From contig NC_089740.1 in assembly GCF_035083965.1 (NCBI RefSeq), forward strand, positions 14,544,552-14,608,551: a DNA stretch of 64,000 nucleotides. The letters are read 5' to 3'. Origin of the DNA: Branchiostoma lanceolatum. Its lineage: Eukaryota > Chordata > Leptocardii > Amphioxiformes > Branchiostomatidae. Position numbers and translations under genes: made by a program. The notes below the pieces were generated by a model. It had not been told where the DNA came from. It ran no database searches and saw nothing but the letters and a program-made list of their open reading frames with translations. Shown piece after piece: positions 21,722 to 34,400 of this stretch (positions within the stretch are counted from its first letter, which is position 1; every line of letters starts with the position of its first letter).

Positions 21722-24700
21722 ATGGCAGGCGGTCTGACTCTCCTCTCGCTTCTTCTCCTGTTGGGTGAGTAGTGCTTCATTCTCTTGTGATAAAAAACTT
21801 GCTTCTTGTTACTAAACATACATACTGCATACTATAAAAGTTTAGTTTTTTTAATTCTTCTTCTGCCACGGTGGTTTTTGGGAAGTATTCGAAGATTTGT
21901 AGGTTTCGGTTGACTGAGTCTGGCTGAAGAAAACATGTCTCTTTGACCCGGTGACCGCGTCCAAACTGTGTCAAACTTGCGGATACATAAATGCAAATTG
22001 CAACAAAATATCTGTTCATTTTCACAATTAGATGATAAACATGTACAGGTCGTTAGTTTATTAGATATCAACTTAAAGTAGCATTGTAAGAAACAGGTGT
22101 AAGCAGTACTATGATATTGGGGGCGTGGTGGTTCAGATTTTAGAAATCAAGAAGTCTAGTTGGAAACTTCATGCACGACATGTCTTTGGACAGATGGGCA
22201 AATGAGCCACTGAAAACAAGGAGTCAACACTGTTTTATTCGGTGTATGAAAATCGTGACTGCAAGAATAAGGCGACTTTTAGAACCAAGTAGTCTTCGCC
22301 AAGAGCCGCCGGCGATGACCACATTGTTCAGTAGTTTTGGACAGGAGTTACAAGGAGGGAGGGGTACATAAGGCTCAGTCACAACTTGAAACATTTCAAA
22401 AGCAGCTCTTCTATGATTTTACAAGATGATTGCGTGGTTACTACAACTACCGCCTTTGCGGTTATCTAACGCCAAGTTTGCTGATCTTATAAACATGGCC
22501 ATTAATGATGGTTGTTGAAAAAGCCATATCATAGCATTTTAAGTGGAGTTATTTTTATCTTAATGATTCAATCTGTTGGGAATTCAACCTGGCGTCTCTT
22601 GTTAAAGAGGATAAGAGTGACAAAATCGTTTCTATGTTTTCGAATATTCCCCACACTTTGCCTCGATTAAGTGGAGAAGCCCGTCGAGTCGCCATGCTTC
22701 ACCTCATTGGCTACCAGTACCAAAAAATGCCAAACATACCATAGTATCACTTTCTACAAGTGATATATGTATACCTAAAACGAAGCAGTAATTTTATATG
22801 GCTATGTATATTTACACACACCATGGGGAACTTTCTGTATTGCGTAGTTGGTAAACATTTCTGCCGTACGCTGGACTATTGTATTCCCCTGCGACATACA
22901 ATTAGATCGTAGAAGATTTTTGATTGATTGACTTTTTCAGAAGAAAAATGTCCCTTTGGCCTGGTCGCCCTGGGTTCAAACTGTGTCAAAAGTGAAGAGG
23001 CACTCATAAGAGCTGCAACATAGTCATAGTATCCTATCATCTCAATTAAATGATAAACTTTTAGAGATTCTTAGTGTGGCACACCTTATGGTGGCAACGT
23101 ACCGCACAGGTGGTTCAGAAATCAGGCAACTCTCCGGGATTTAGACCCAAGTAGTCTTCTTGCGCCTCTGGCGATGATCATAATGGCTACTAGGTTGAAC
23201 AGGAGTCACTGAAAACAGGAATAAAAACGTTAAATGGATGTCCCGTGTTTCAAGAGAGACACTCCTCAAACACTTTAATGAACCCGCCATACTTATCGAA
23301 AAAGTAGGGGTCCCTCTCGGTGTGAACGGATGAAACAAATAAATATGTCCGAATGTGCAGCTTGTACTGTTGAGTACAAACCTGGTGTGTTGCGCCATGA
23401 GGCGGTTTACCGGGTATGCAATATGAACTATTCCGTAGAATCGGACAAAATTGACAATAGGATGGAGGTAATCTAAACACGATGATCCGTTTCAGTGGAA
23501 ACATTTTAAAAGCTGCCCTTTTATTCCGTTACCAGATAATTGTGTGGCCACTTAAACTGCCCTCTTACGCAATTACTCAGCAACCGGTTTGCAAATCTTG
23601 ATAGCTGTCTTTGTGACTGTTGATTACTGTGAAAGAAACAACGTGATAGCTGCATAATTTTCGAAAGACGAGTGGTTTCAATCTTGCTAATTTAACCGCA
23701 TGTACAGAATAATGTATCTGGAGTTTCTTGTAAGAGAATAAAAGACTGACAAAGTTGTTTCCATGTTGTCGAAATGGAATGTTCCTTCCCGCTCTGTCCT
23801 GAAAAAGTGGAAAAGCCTGTCGGGCGAGCATGATAACTCACTTTCCACCAGTATAGAAGTGTTGTCTAACATACTATGGTACATGTAGCAATATCACATC
23901 TGCCAACTTAAAAACGCAACAATATCTACCTTATATGGTTAAGCTCATTTTCTCACGCCAAGTGGTGCTTCCTGTGTTGTCTGGATTGTAAAAGTTGTAC
24001 CATAAGCTCGACTGTTGGTTAGCCCTGGGATACTAGGAGATGTTTTGAGTTGAGATGACATGGATGGATGGACATTTACTGTAGCTTTGTGCCCCAATGG
24101 GAAATATTATCAGCGTCTTGATTAAATCTAGTAACTATACATTGGAAAGAGCATCAATATCACATCTGTCAACCTAAAAACGTAACAACGTCAACTTCAT
24201 ATAGTTTTGCTTATTTACCCACGTCAGGTCGTGATTTCTGTGCTGTCCAGTCTGAACCCTTCCTACCAAAACGTCAGGTGTTGTGTCCCCTGGGATAAAT
24301 TGTTTCAGATGACAGCTCTTTTGTTCCGATTGTTAGCGCAGACTACATAACCCCACAGAAAAGAGCTATGTGTGTAATTCTACTACTTTTCATTATTCTC
24401 GTACAGATATTTTGCTTCTAGAACTGAAGACTAACACAATATTTACGTAGACCGAGTTTCAATAGAGAGAGAGTCCCCATATTCACTGCGTTCCAGAAAG
24501 TAGAACACAGCATTCACTCTTGTGTTTGTAATATTTATAGAATTGACATTTTTTAAACCTTTTTAGAGTTTGCAAAGAAAATTCTAGTATGTATCAAATT
24601 ACATATTTATGACTGGAATATTTGAAGTACTGTAGTGCCACTGCCTCTGTGAGTAGCGGATGCATTTGTTACCTGCAGGAATAAGAGGCATTGTTTTGGA

Positions 24701-25418
24701 TGTGTCTGTGTTTTGGTGGTAGATATATAGCTTTTTATATCAGGAATAAGCGCTGTAGGTTTGGTTTCCCTTGATAAGCTTCTTCTGGAACCGCATGGGT
24801 GTTGTTTTCTCCGAATCTTCAAATAAGATTTCTGAAGAAAGGAACGAACGACAGATTTCGGGCTATGTAAGTAGCTCAGGTAGAAATGTGCAGAATGCAG
24901 AGCAGATTTGCAAATTAGGACAAGTTTAGGAGCAGATAGCTTTTGATATAGGTTTGGGCTGAGAACTAGCAGTTAAGTTTGTAAATGCAGGGTCGTTAAA
25001 ACTTTCAAAGAGGGTATTAAAGAAAGGCATTTAGTGGTAAAGGATGAGACTTTCATACGTATTTCCTGTGAAAGGTCCTTCAATATGAAAGAACCATGCA
25101 CAAATTATGTGTAAAATCTTTTCGGGTCATTTACATAACTAGGATCAAGAGAAGCAGTTTTCGACGGACTCCTAGTTTTTCTGCTGTTTCAGAACTTCAA
25201 GGTGATTTTCGTCCCATTGAGGAGTGGTCGTAATTCCATAAAATATCCTCGTATCGTTCTCTTCCAAAAAAGTCAGGCTCTGAGTCAGGCTCTGTGTGTC
25301 TTACCCTGCTTAATGAGATTGAAATACCATATGTAGTGTATTGCAATTCTTTTTGTTTCTCCTTATCATACAGGATGTTCAGCATCCCAGGTCAGGAGCC
25401 AGGATGCTTCGAAATGTG
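21722..25418 (+). other. Signal peptide and leader exons; duplicated first intron
   Basis: Exon 21722-21764 starts at ATG and encodes [14 protein letters not shown], a short typical signal core, with donor GTGAGT. Exon 25374-25418 encodes [16 protein letters not shown] (phase 1-1). The 3.6-kb intron holds old tandem duplications: 21830-22870 resembles 22940-24010 (for example CAAACTGTGTCAAACTTGC and TCAAACTGTGTCAAAAGTG), and CAATATCACATCTGCCAAC recurs about 260 bp downstream near 24150. No other exon was found in it. Confidence 0.75.
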
Positions 25419-28400
25419 GTGAGTGCCTGATGCAATTAAAACCTATAATGTCTTAATATATTCATTTTTTTTCTGGTGTCCAAAATTTTCTACACTTTCA
25501 ATCTCACGTACTTTAATCGTTCAGTAGATTAATCCAGGAATCGCATTGATTTTTGTGGGCTTTTTTTATATTTTTCAAGCTGGAAGCACCACAAACCTGG
25601 CCCTAAAGCAGCCCACGACCCAGTCCAGTACTGGCTTTAAGGGCGTCCCCGGACGGGCTGTAGACGGAGACCGAAACCCCATCTACGGAAGGAAGTCCTG
25701 CTCCCACACGACGATGGAACGCGACCCCTGGTGGCGAGTCGACCTGGGCACCAGCCAGTGTGTGGACCGGGTGGTCGTCGCCAAGCGGCTACCCCCAAGA
25801 TTTGGCAAATGGCTGGAAGGCTTCAAGGTTGTATTTTCAACCATTTATATCATATCATAAAACCTAATTTATCGGCGAGCTTCAGGCTTTCTTGTATCCT
25901 TACATGTATAACATTTTATTGTCAAAATCAAAAGAAGGCAAAGTATCCAGTCACACAAAACATTCATGGCAAAACGAATACCAATTGTAGCTTTAAAATG
26001 AATGAATTAAATACCTTTATTGCACGTTTATGCTCTGATGAGCTAAGTACAGGTCATGGTGACAAGCAGAAGAATAGTTACAGACTGTGGTAACAGAAAT
26101 TTCATATCTAACTACATCTAAATACTAATTAATACCGCTATGTTCATGTTCAATTTCTTCTCGCTTCTTAAGTCAGTTGTAAGTGAATAAGCATACAGGG
26201 TTCATGAGATATGGCTTGTCTAGTTTCATAAGGAAGACAAATTTTTCTAAGCTATCTAAATAACGAAAACTAGGAAACTTATCTTTAATAGATTCAAAGA
26301 GGATATTACTGTCATAGTTATATGGCGTACAATGAACAACAAAAGTTTCAGAATATAACCTGCTTGCCTTGTTTTTCACCCTTTCTCCTAAAGCTACATT
26401 TATGACATTTTGAAACCAAATAGGTCTTTAAGATTTTTAAACGTTTTGAAAGAAGTTATAACTTGAATATGGCCTATTTGGGTTCCAGGTTTACGTGGGC
26501 GACAACCCCGACGTGACGGCCAACCCGACCTGTGGCGGGAAGCAATCTGTGGCTGGGAAGAAAATCATCACGGTGGACTGTGGCGGACTGACGGGCCGAT
26601 ATGTGGGGATAGCTCTGCCGGGCAAAAAGCAGTTCCTCATACTGTGTGAGGTCGAGGTGTACGGAGGTAGGGCTGCATGAATTTCTTAGCCTCCTGATCT
26701 TTGTTAGAACATATATTGAAATGACTTTCTACATCCAACATACGTATACCTTAATTCATTAGCTCGAACTGTAATAAAGAGCTTTCGTATACTACACAGT
26801 GTTACCAACGATTCAGTGGCGTCTCCCTAAACTGAATCAGACACCATTTTCGCGTGATTGTCCGATGCAAATGATATTTAGATAAATGATGGAAGACACT
26901 CACTTGTTTAATCAATAAACCATTCATTTGATATCATGTCTCTTTCCCACAGGAGCGCCACCAGCTAAGATCAGCAAAGCACCACCAAAACTTGGACAAT
27001 GTGGTAAGTAAATTTACTTAAAGGCAATGTTCTTGTGTTCTAAAATCCGTCCGTACGTTAATTCAGAAATCGCATTGATTTTTGTTGGCTTCTTTATATG
27101 TTTCAAGCTGGAGGCACCACAAACCTCGCCCTTAAGCAGCCCACGACCCAGTCCAGTACGGACTTTAAAGGCGTCCCCGGCCGGGCTGTGGACGGAGACC
27201 GGAACCCCCGCTATGCGAAGAAGTCCTGTTCCCACACGGCGATGGAACGCGACCCCTGGTGGCGAGTCGACCTGGGCACCAGCCAGTGTGTGGATCGAGT
27301 GGTCGTCGCCAAGCGACAATTCATCGGCCAGCTTTGGCTGGAAGGCTTCCAGGTATCATGTTGATTTTTTTCTCGTCAATATCGAAAGAAGGCATAAATT
27401 TAGTCACACAAAACATTAATGGCAATCATTTAATTAAAGCTTTAAAACGAGCTTCAGAATGTGCCCTACATGACTTGGTATTTGTCCTTTTTCTCCTGTA
27501 ACTTCCTGTAGTTATGACATTTCCAAAACGGATAATGATTTAAGAGCCTTTTAGCGTTAGGGAAGAAGTTACAACTTAAATTTAACGTATTTGGCTGCCA
27601 GGTTTACGTGGGTGACAATCCCGACGTGACGGCCAACCCGACCTGTGGCGGGAAGCAGTCTGTGAAGGGGAAGAACATCATCACGGTGAGCTGTGGCGGA
27701 CTGACGGGCCGATATGTGGGGATAGCTCTGCCGGGCAAAAAGCAGTTCCTCATACTGTGCGAGGTCGAGGTGTACGGAGGTAGGGTTGTATGAAATTCTT
27801 AGCCTCCTGGTCTTTGTAAGAACATATACTAAAATGACTTTCTACATCCAACATACCTTACTTCACGAGCTCAAACTGTGATAAAGAGCTTTCGTCTACT
27901 ACACAGCGTTACCAAAGATTCAGTGGCGTCTCCTGAAACTGAATCAGACACCATTTTCTTGTGATTGTTCGATGCAAATGACATTTAGATAAATGATGGA
28001 AGACAATTACTTGTTTAATCAATAAACCATTCATTTGATATCATGTCTATTTCCTACAGGAGCGCCACCAGCTAAGATCAGCAAAGCACCACCAAAACTT
28101 GGGCAATGTGGTGAGTACATAAAGGAAATGTTCTGGTGTTGTAAAATCCGTCCACACTTTTCGTCTCCGAGGCATATACATTCGGTAGATTGATTCAGAA
28201 ATCGCATTGATTTATGTTCTTTATATTTTTCAAGCTGGAAGCACCACGAATCTCGCCCTAAAGCAGCCCACGACCCAGTCCAGTACTGGCTTTAAGGGCG
28301 TCCCCGACCGGGCAGTGGACGGAGACCGGAACCCCATCTATGGAAGGAAGTCCTGCTCCCACTCGACGATGGAACGCAACCCCTGGTGGCGAGTCGACCT

Positions 28401-31400
28401 GGGCACCAGCCAGTGTGTGGATAGGGTGGTCGTCGCCAAGCGGCTACCCCCAAGATTCGGCAAATGGCTGGAAGGCTTTAAGGTTGTATTTTCATCATTT
28501 ATATCCTATCATAAAACTAAATTTATTGGCGAGCTTTGTGTGGAAGGCTTTTAGGTATCCTTTTATCATTTTGTTGAAAACGATGATCTACGAGTGGTCA
28601 ACCAGACTGCCCGTCGGTAGATCCAGAAGTAGAGCGACAAGATATGTGATGATCATTTTGCTGTCAAAATCAAAAGAAGACATGAATTATAGCTTTAAAA
28701 TGGGCCCTGGTTGCCTTGATTTCTCTCCTCTTTCTCCTATAGCTACAATACTAGTTTATGATATTTCGAAAACAAATAATTTTTTAAGAACCGTAAAACG
28801 TTTAGAAAGACTTTATAACTTATATATAACGTATTTGGCTTCTAGGTTTACGTAGGTGACAACCCCAACGTGATGGAAAATCCCTCTTGTGGCGGGAAGC
28901 AGTCTGTGGCTGGTAAAGACCTCACCACTGTAAACTGTGGCGGACTGACGGGCCGATATGTGGGGATCGCTCTGCCGGGCAAAAAGCAGTTCCTCATACT
29001 GTGTGAGGTCGAGGTGTACGGAGGTAGGGTTGCATGAATTTCGTAGCCTCCTGGTCTTTCTTAAAACATATACTGAAATGACGTTCTACATCCAACATGC
29101 CTTAATCCACGAGCTCAAACCGTGACAAAGAGCTTTCGTCTACTACACAGTGTTGCCAAAGATTCAGTGGCGTCTTCCTGAAACCGAATAAGACACCATT
29201 TTTGGGTGATTGTTCGATGAAAATGACATTTAGATAAATGATGGAAGACACTCCCTTGTTTAATCAATAAACCATTTATTTGATATGATGTCTATTTCCT
29301 ACAGGAGCGCCACCAGCTAAGATCAGCAAAGCACCACCAAAACTTGGGCAATGTGGTAAGTACATTTACTTACTTAAAGGCAATGTTCTAGGGTTATACA
29401 ATCCGTCAATTCTTTCCGTCTTAGGTACGATTAATTCAGGAATCGCATTGATTTTTGTTGGCTTCTTTATATGTTTCAAGCTGGAGGCACCACAAACCTC
29501 GCCCTAAAGCAGCCCACGACCCAGTCCAGTACGGACTTTAAGGGCGTCCCCGGCCGGGCTGTGGACGGAGACCGGAACCCCCGCTATGCCAAGAAGTCCT
29601 GCTCCCACACGGCGATGGAACGCGACCCCTGGTGGCGAGTCGACCTGGGCACGAGCCAGTGTGTGGATCGAGTGGTCGTCGCTAAGCGACAATTCATCGG
29701 CCAGCTTTGGCTGGAAGGCTTCCAGGTATCATGTTGATCTTTTTCTCGTCAATATCGAAAGAAGGCATAAATTTAGTCACACAAGACATTAATGGCAATC
29801 ATTTGGTTAAAGCTTTAAAACGAGCTTCAGAATGTGCCCTACATGACTTGGTATTTGTCCTTTTTCTCCTTTAACTTCCTGTAGTTATGACATTTCCAAA
29901 ACGGATAATGATTTAAGAGCCTTTTAGCGTTAGGGAAGAAGTTACAACTTAAATTTAACGTATTTGGGTTCCAGGTTTACGTGGGTGACAATCCCGACGT
30001 GACGGCCAACCCGACCTGTGGCGGGAAGCAGTCTGTGAAGGGGAAGAACATCATCACGGTGAGCTGTGGCGGACTGACTGGCCGATATGTGGGGATAGCT
30101 CTGCCGGGCAAAAAGCAGTTCCTCATACTGTGCGAGGTCGAGGTGTACGGAGGTAGGGTTGGATGAATTTCTTAGCCTCCTGGTCTTTGTAAGAACATAT
30201 ACTAAAATGACTTTCTACATCCAACATACCTTACTTCACGAGCTCAAACTGTGATAAAGAGCTTTCGTCTACTACACAGCGTTACCAAAGATTCAGTGGC
30301 GTCTCCTGAAACTGAATCAGACACCATTTTCTTGTGATCAGTGTTCGATGCAAATGACATTTAGATAAATGATGGAAGACACTTACTTGTTTAATCAATA
30401 AACCATTCATTTGATATCATGTCTCTTTCCTACAGGAGCGCCACCAGCTAAGATCAGCAAAGCACCACCAAAACTTGGACAATGTGGTGAGTACATAAAG
30501 GCAATGTTCTGGTGTTGTAAAATCCGTCCACACTTTTCGTCTCCGAGGCATATACATTCGGTAGATTGATTCAGAAATCACATTGATTTATGTTCTTTAT
30601 ATTTTTCAAGCTGGAAGCACCACAAACCTCGCCCTTAAGCAGCCCACGACCCAGTCCAGTACTGGCTTTAAGGGCGCCCCCGGCCGGGCTGTAGACGGAG
30701 ACCGGAACCCCATCTACGGAAGGAAGTCCTGCTCCCACACGACGATGGAACGCAACCCCTGGTGGCGAGTCGACCTGGGCACCAGCCAGTGTGTGGATCG
30801 GGTGGTCGTCGCCAAGCGGCTGCCCCCAAGATTCGGCAAATGGCTGGAAGGCTTCAAGGTTGTATTTTCATCATTTATATCATATCATAAAACCAAATTT
30901 ATTGGTGAGCTTTGCTTTGAAGGCTTTCAGGTATCATTTTATTATTTTCTTGTCAAAATCAAAAGAGGACAAAAATTCCAGTCACACAAACCAGTCATGG
31001 AAAAACGAATACCTGTACATTGAACGAATAAACTATAGCTTGGAAATGATCACCAGAATATGCCTTGCTTGCATTGAATTTTATCCTTTCTCCTATAGCT
31101 ACATTTATGAAATTTTGAAACCAAATATATCTTGAAGACCTTTAAACGTTTGGAAAGAAGTTATTACTTGAATTTAACCTATTTGGATTCCAGGTTTATG
31201 TGGGCGACAACCCCGACGTGACCGCCAACCCGACGTGTGGCGGGAAGCAGTCTGTGGCTGGGAAGAACATCATCACGGTGGACTGTGGCGGACTGACGGG
31301 CCGATATGTGGGGATCGCTCTGCCGGGCAAAAAGCAGTTCCTCATACTGTGTGAGGTCGAGGTGTACGGAGGTAGGGTTGCATGAATTTCGTAGCCTCCT

Positions 31401-34400
31401 GGTCTTTCTTAAAACATATACTGAAATGAAGTTCTACATCCAACATGCCTTAATCCACGAGCTCAAACCGTGACAAAGAGCTTTCGTCTACTACACAGTG
31501 TTGCCAAAGATTCAGTGGCGTCTCCCTGAAACCGAATAAGACACCATTTTTGGGTGATTGTTCGATGAAAATGACATTTAGATAAATGATGGAAGACACT
31601 CACTTGTTTAAACAATAAACCATTTATTTGATATCATGTCTATTTCCCACAGGAGCGCCACCAGCTAAGATCAGCAAAGCACCACCAAAATTTGGGCAAT
31701 GTGGTAAGTACATTTACTTACTTAAAGGCAATGTTCTAGGGTTATACAATCCGTCAATTCTTTCCGTCTTAGGTACGATTAATTCAGGAATCGCATTGAT
31801 TTTTGTTGGCTTCTTTATATGTTTCAAGCTGGAGGCACCACAAACCTCGCCCTTAAGCAGCCCACGACCCAGTCCAGTACGGACTTTAAGGGCGCCCCCG
31901 GCCGGGCTGTGGACGGAGACCGGAACCCCCGCTATGCGAAGAAGTCCTGCTCCCACACGGCGATGGAACGCGACCCCTGGTGGCGAGTCGACCTGGGCAC
32001 GAGCCAGTGTGTGGATCGAGTGGTCGTCGCCAAGCGACAATTCATCGGCCAGCTTTGGCTGGAAGGCTTCCAGGTATCATGTTGATCTTTTTCTCGTCAA
32101 AGTCGAAAGAAGGCAAAAATTTCAGTTACACAAGACATTAATGGCAATCATCTAATTATAGCTTTCAAACGAGGTTCAGAATGTACCCTACATGACTTGG
32201 TATTCGTTCTTTTTCTCCTATAACTTCCTGTAGTTATAACATTTCCAAAACGGATAATGATTTAAGAGCCTTTTAGCGTTAGGAAAGAAGTTACAACTTA
32301 AATTTAACGTATTTGGCTGCCAGGTTTACGTGGGTGACAATCCCGACGTGACGGCCAACCCGACCTGTGGCGGGAAGCAGTCTGTGAAGGGGAAGAACAT
32401 CATCACGGTGAGCTGTGGCGGACTGACGGGCCGATATGTGGGGATAGCCCTGCCGGGCAAGAAGCAGTTCCTCATACTGTGTGAGGTCGAGGTGTACGGA
32501 GGTACGTTTGGGACTGCATGTGTGACAATACGCTACGTTTGGGACCGCATTGTTAGCAGCGACACCTAGCTGCAGTGTCAGTATTGCCATGTGAAAGGTG
32601 ACAGACGGTCACAGAAACATTCTCCGTTGATTGTATATAGATCCTTGTTGTGAATAAAGAACACTATGTGGGTAGGTTTGAATATACTTCTTAGTCATTT
32701 TCTGACTACAAATTGTATACAAAGAGTCTATAAGACAAATATTTCAGTGGAATATATGATTTATAAGGCATGTTTTTTTTTGTAAACTGGGACGTATCCG
32801 GGTGCTTCGAAATTGGATCGGGGCTGAAATTGTTATGTGTGATAAAAACTGTGATAAAAAAATGAAAATGCAGTTTTTGATGTCTCCAGAATAGTAAATA
32901 ACAGATAAACAATCATCCTTTTTTTCTAATTTTGCAGGTGCAGAAGTTAAAACAGAAAAGGTCGAAGAAACAGGTAAGTCCTCATTTTGGGTCACAGATG
33001 ACAATGACATAGATTGGCTTCCGCCGTGACCGTGGGTTAGGGGCACCTATCACTCACTCACTCACTCACTCACTCACTCACTCACTTATGACCCATGACC
33101 TTAGTGGTCGTAGGGGCATCATGACAGCCAGCCGCAATGATCCGTGCCCATCCTGTTCTGTCCTCGGCCTCTCTGATCAGTTGTGTAGCGCTCAGGCCAG
33201 TCCATGTCTTGATGTTGTCCAGCTATCAACCAATCATGTAATGTGAGGATGACTTGAAGAGAGTCATTGTGTAACACTATGTCATCAAGTTGTATTACCC
33301 TCCCTTTCACATTGCGGTCAATCCAAATGAAACGAAATTAGACGAAATACAATAAAATAGAACAAATCATAGGCAATATGCAAATGAATGATTATGTGTG
33401 TACATTTTTCAGGTTCATCACTGAAACTAGCAGCGCCTAAACCCATAGGTAAGTCCGTATACCTGATGTTTGCAATCACTTGACAATGGAATGACTCAGC
33501 GTCTACCATGATGAGTGTTTAAGACGCCTGTCAATCAATCACGTCATCATTATAACCATTCGACATGCCGTCTCTATTAGAACCGTTACGATAGAAATCA
33601 ACAAATCATAGTGGAAAAGATGTAGTTAAGATAAGGCACAAATGGTCTTAATCATATTCTAAGTGTTATTTTATCTGGTCATTAGCATTGATATCGTCCT
33701 TGCATTTCACTAACAATTGCTGTTGGAAAATGTACATGTTGTGTCTTATGGTGCTGTTAAGTAAACATGGGAGCTTTTTTTAGTGGAAATACATTTAACC
33801 ATATTTTCTTTGTTGTAATTAACATTTTATATCCTTTGAGTAATATATCTTTCTCAATATGCATGTTCTTAAATGTGACTCTGTCCATTTTCTATAGATC
33901 CTTGCAAGAACGCAAAGTGTCAGAACGGTGCGGAGTGCAAGCCACTGGAGGACAGCTTCAAGTGTGTCTGTCCCAAAGGATTTGCAGGCGACCTGTGCGA
34001 AACTAGTGAGTCCTTAATTTTCGTAAACCCTATTTTGATGTTTTACGTCATTCGTTATGAGATGATGATATCAGACCCCTAGTAAACATTAAATGAAGGT
34101 TAGACATCCACTTGGTAATCAGGTGCACAATGCAAAGGCTACTCAAGCTACTAGAAAGATTTTGTAAACGGTCAGACTTTTCAGGTATCATCCCCTACCA
34201 GTAGAAGTATCCCTTGCAATTCCACCACACTAGTATTTCAGGAAGCATCCATTGACACAAGGTAATGTGTGCTATATGAAACGTTCGACTGATAACGAAA
34301 TCTATCCAGTGGCTTGAGTAACTATTGCTTTGTGCTCCCTTCGTAAACGTTTCTCAACACACGTTATGACAAGGTGTTTTCTTAAGGGTTTATAACTATA

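Noticed and set aside
31714..32040. Minus-strand frames opposite lectin exons (also 27014-27319, 29504-29692, 32291-32590)
   Set aside because: Antisense shadows of the duplicated lectin exons; they recur only because the exons recur.
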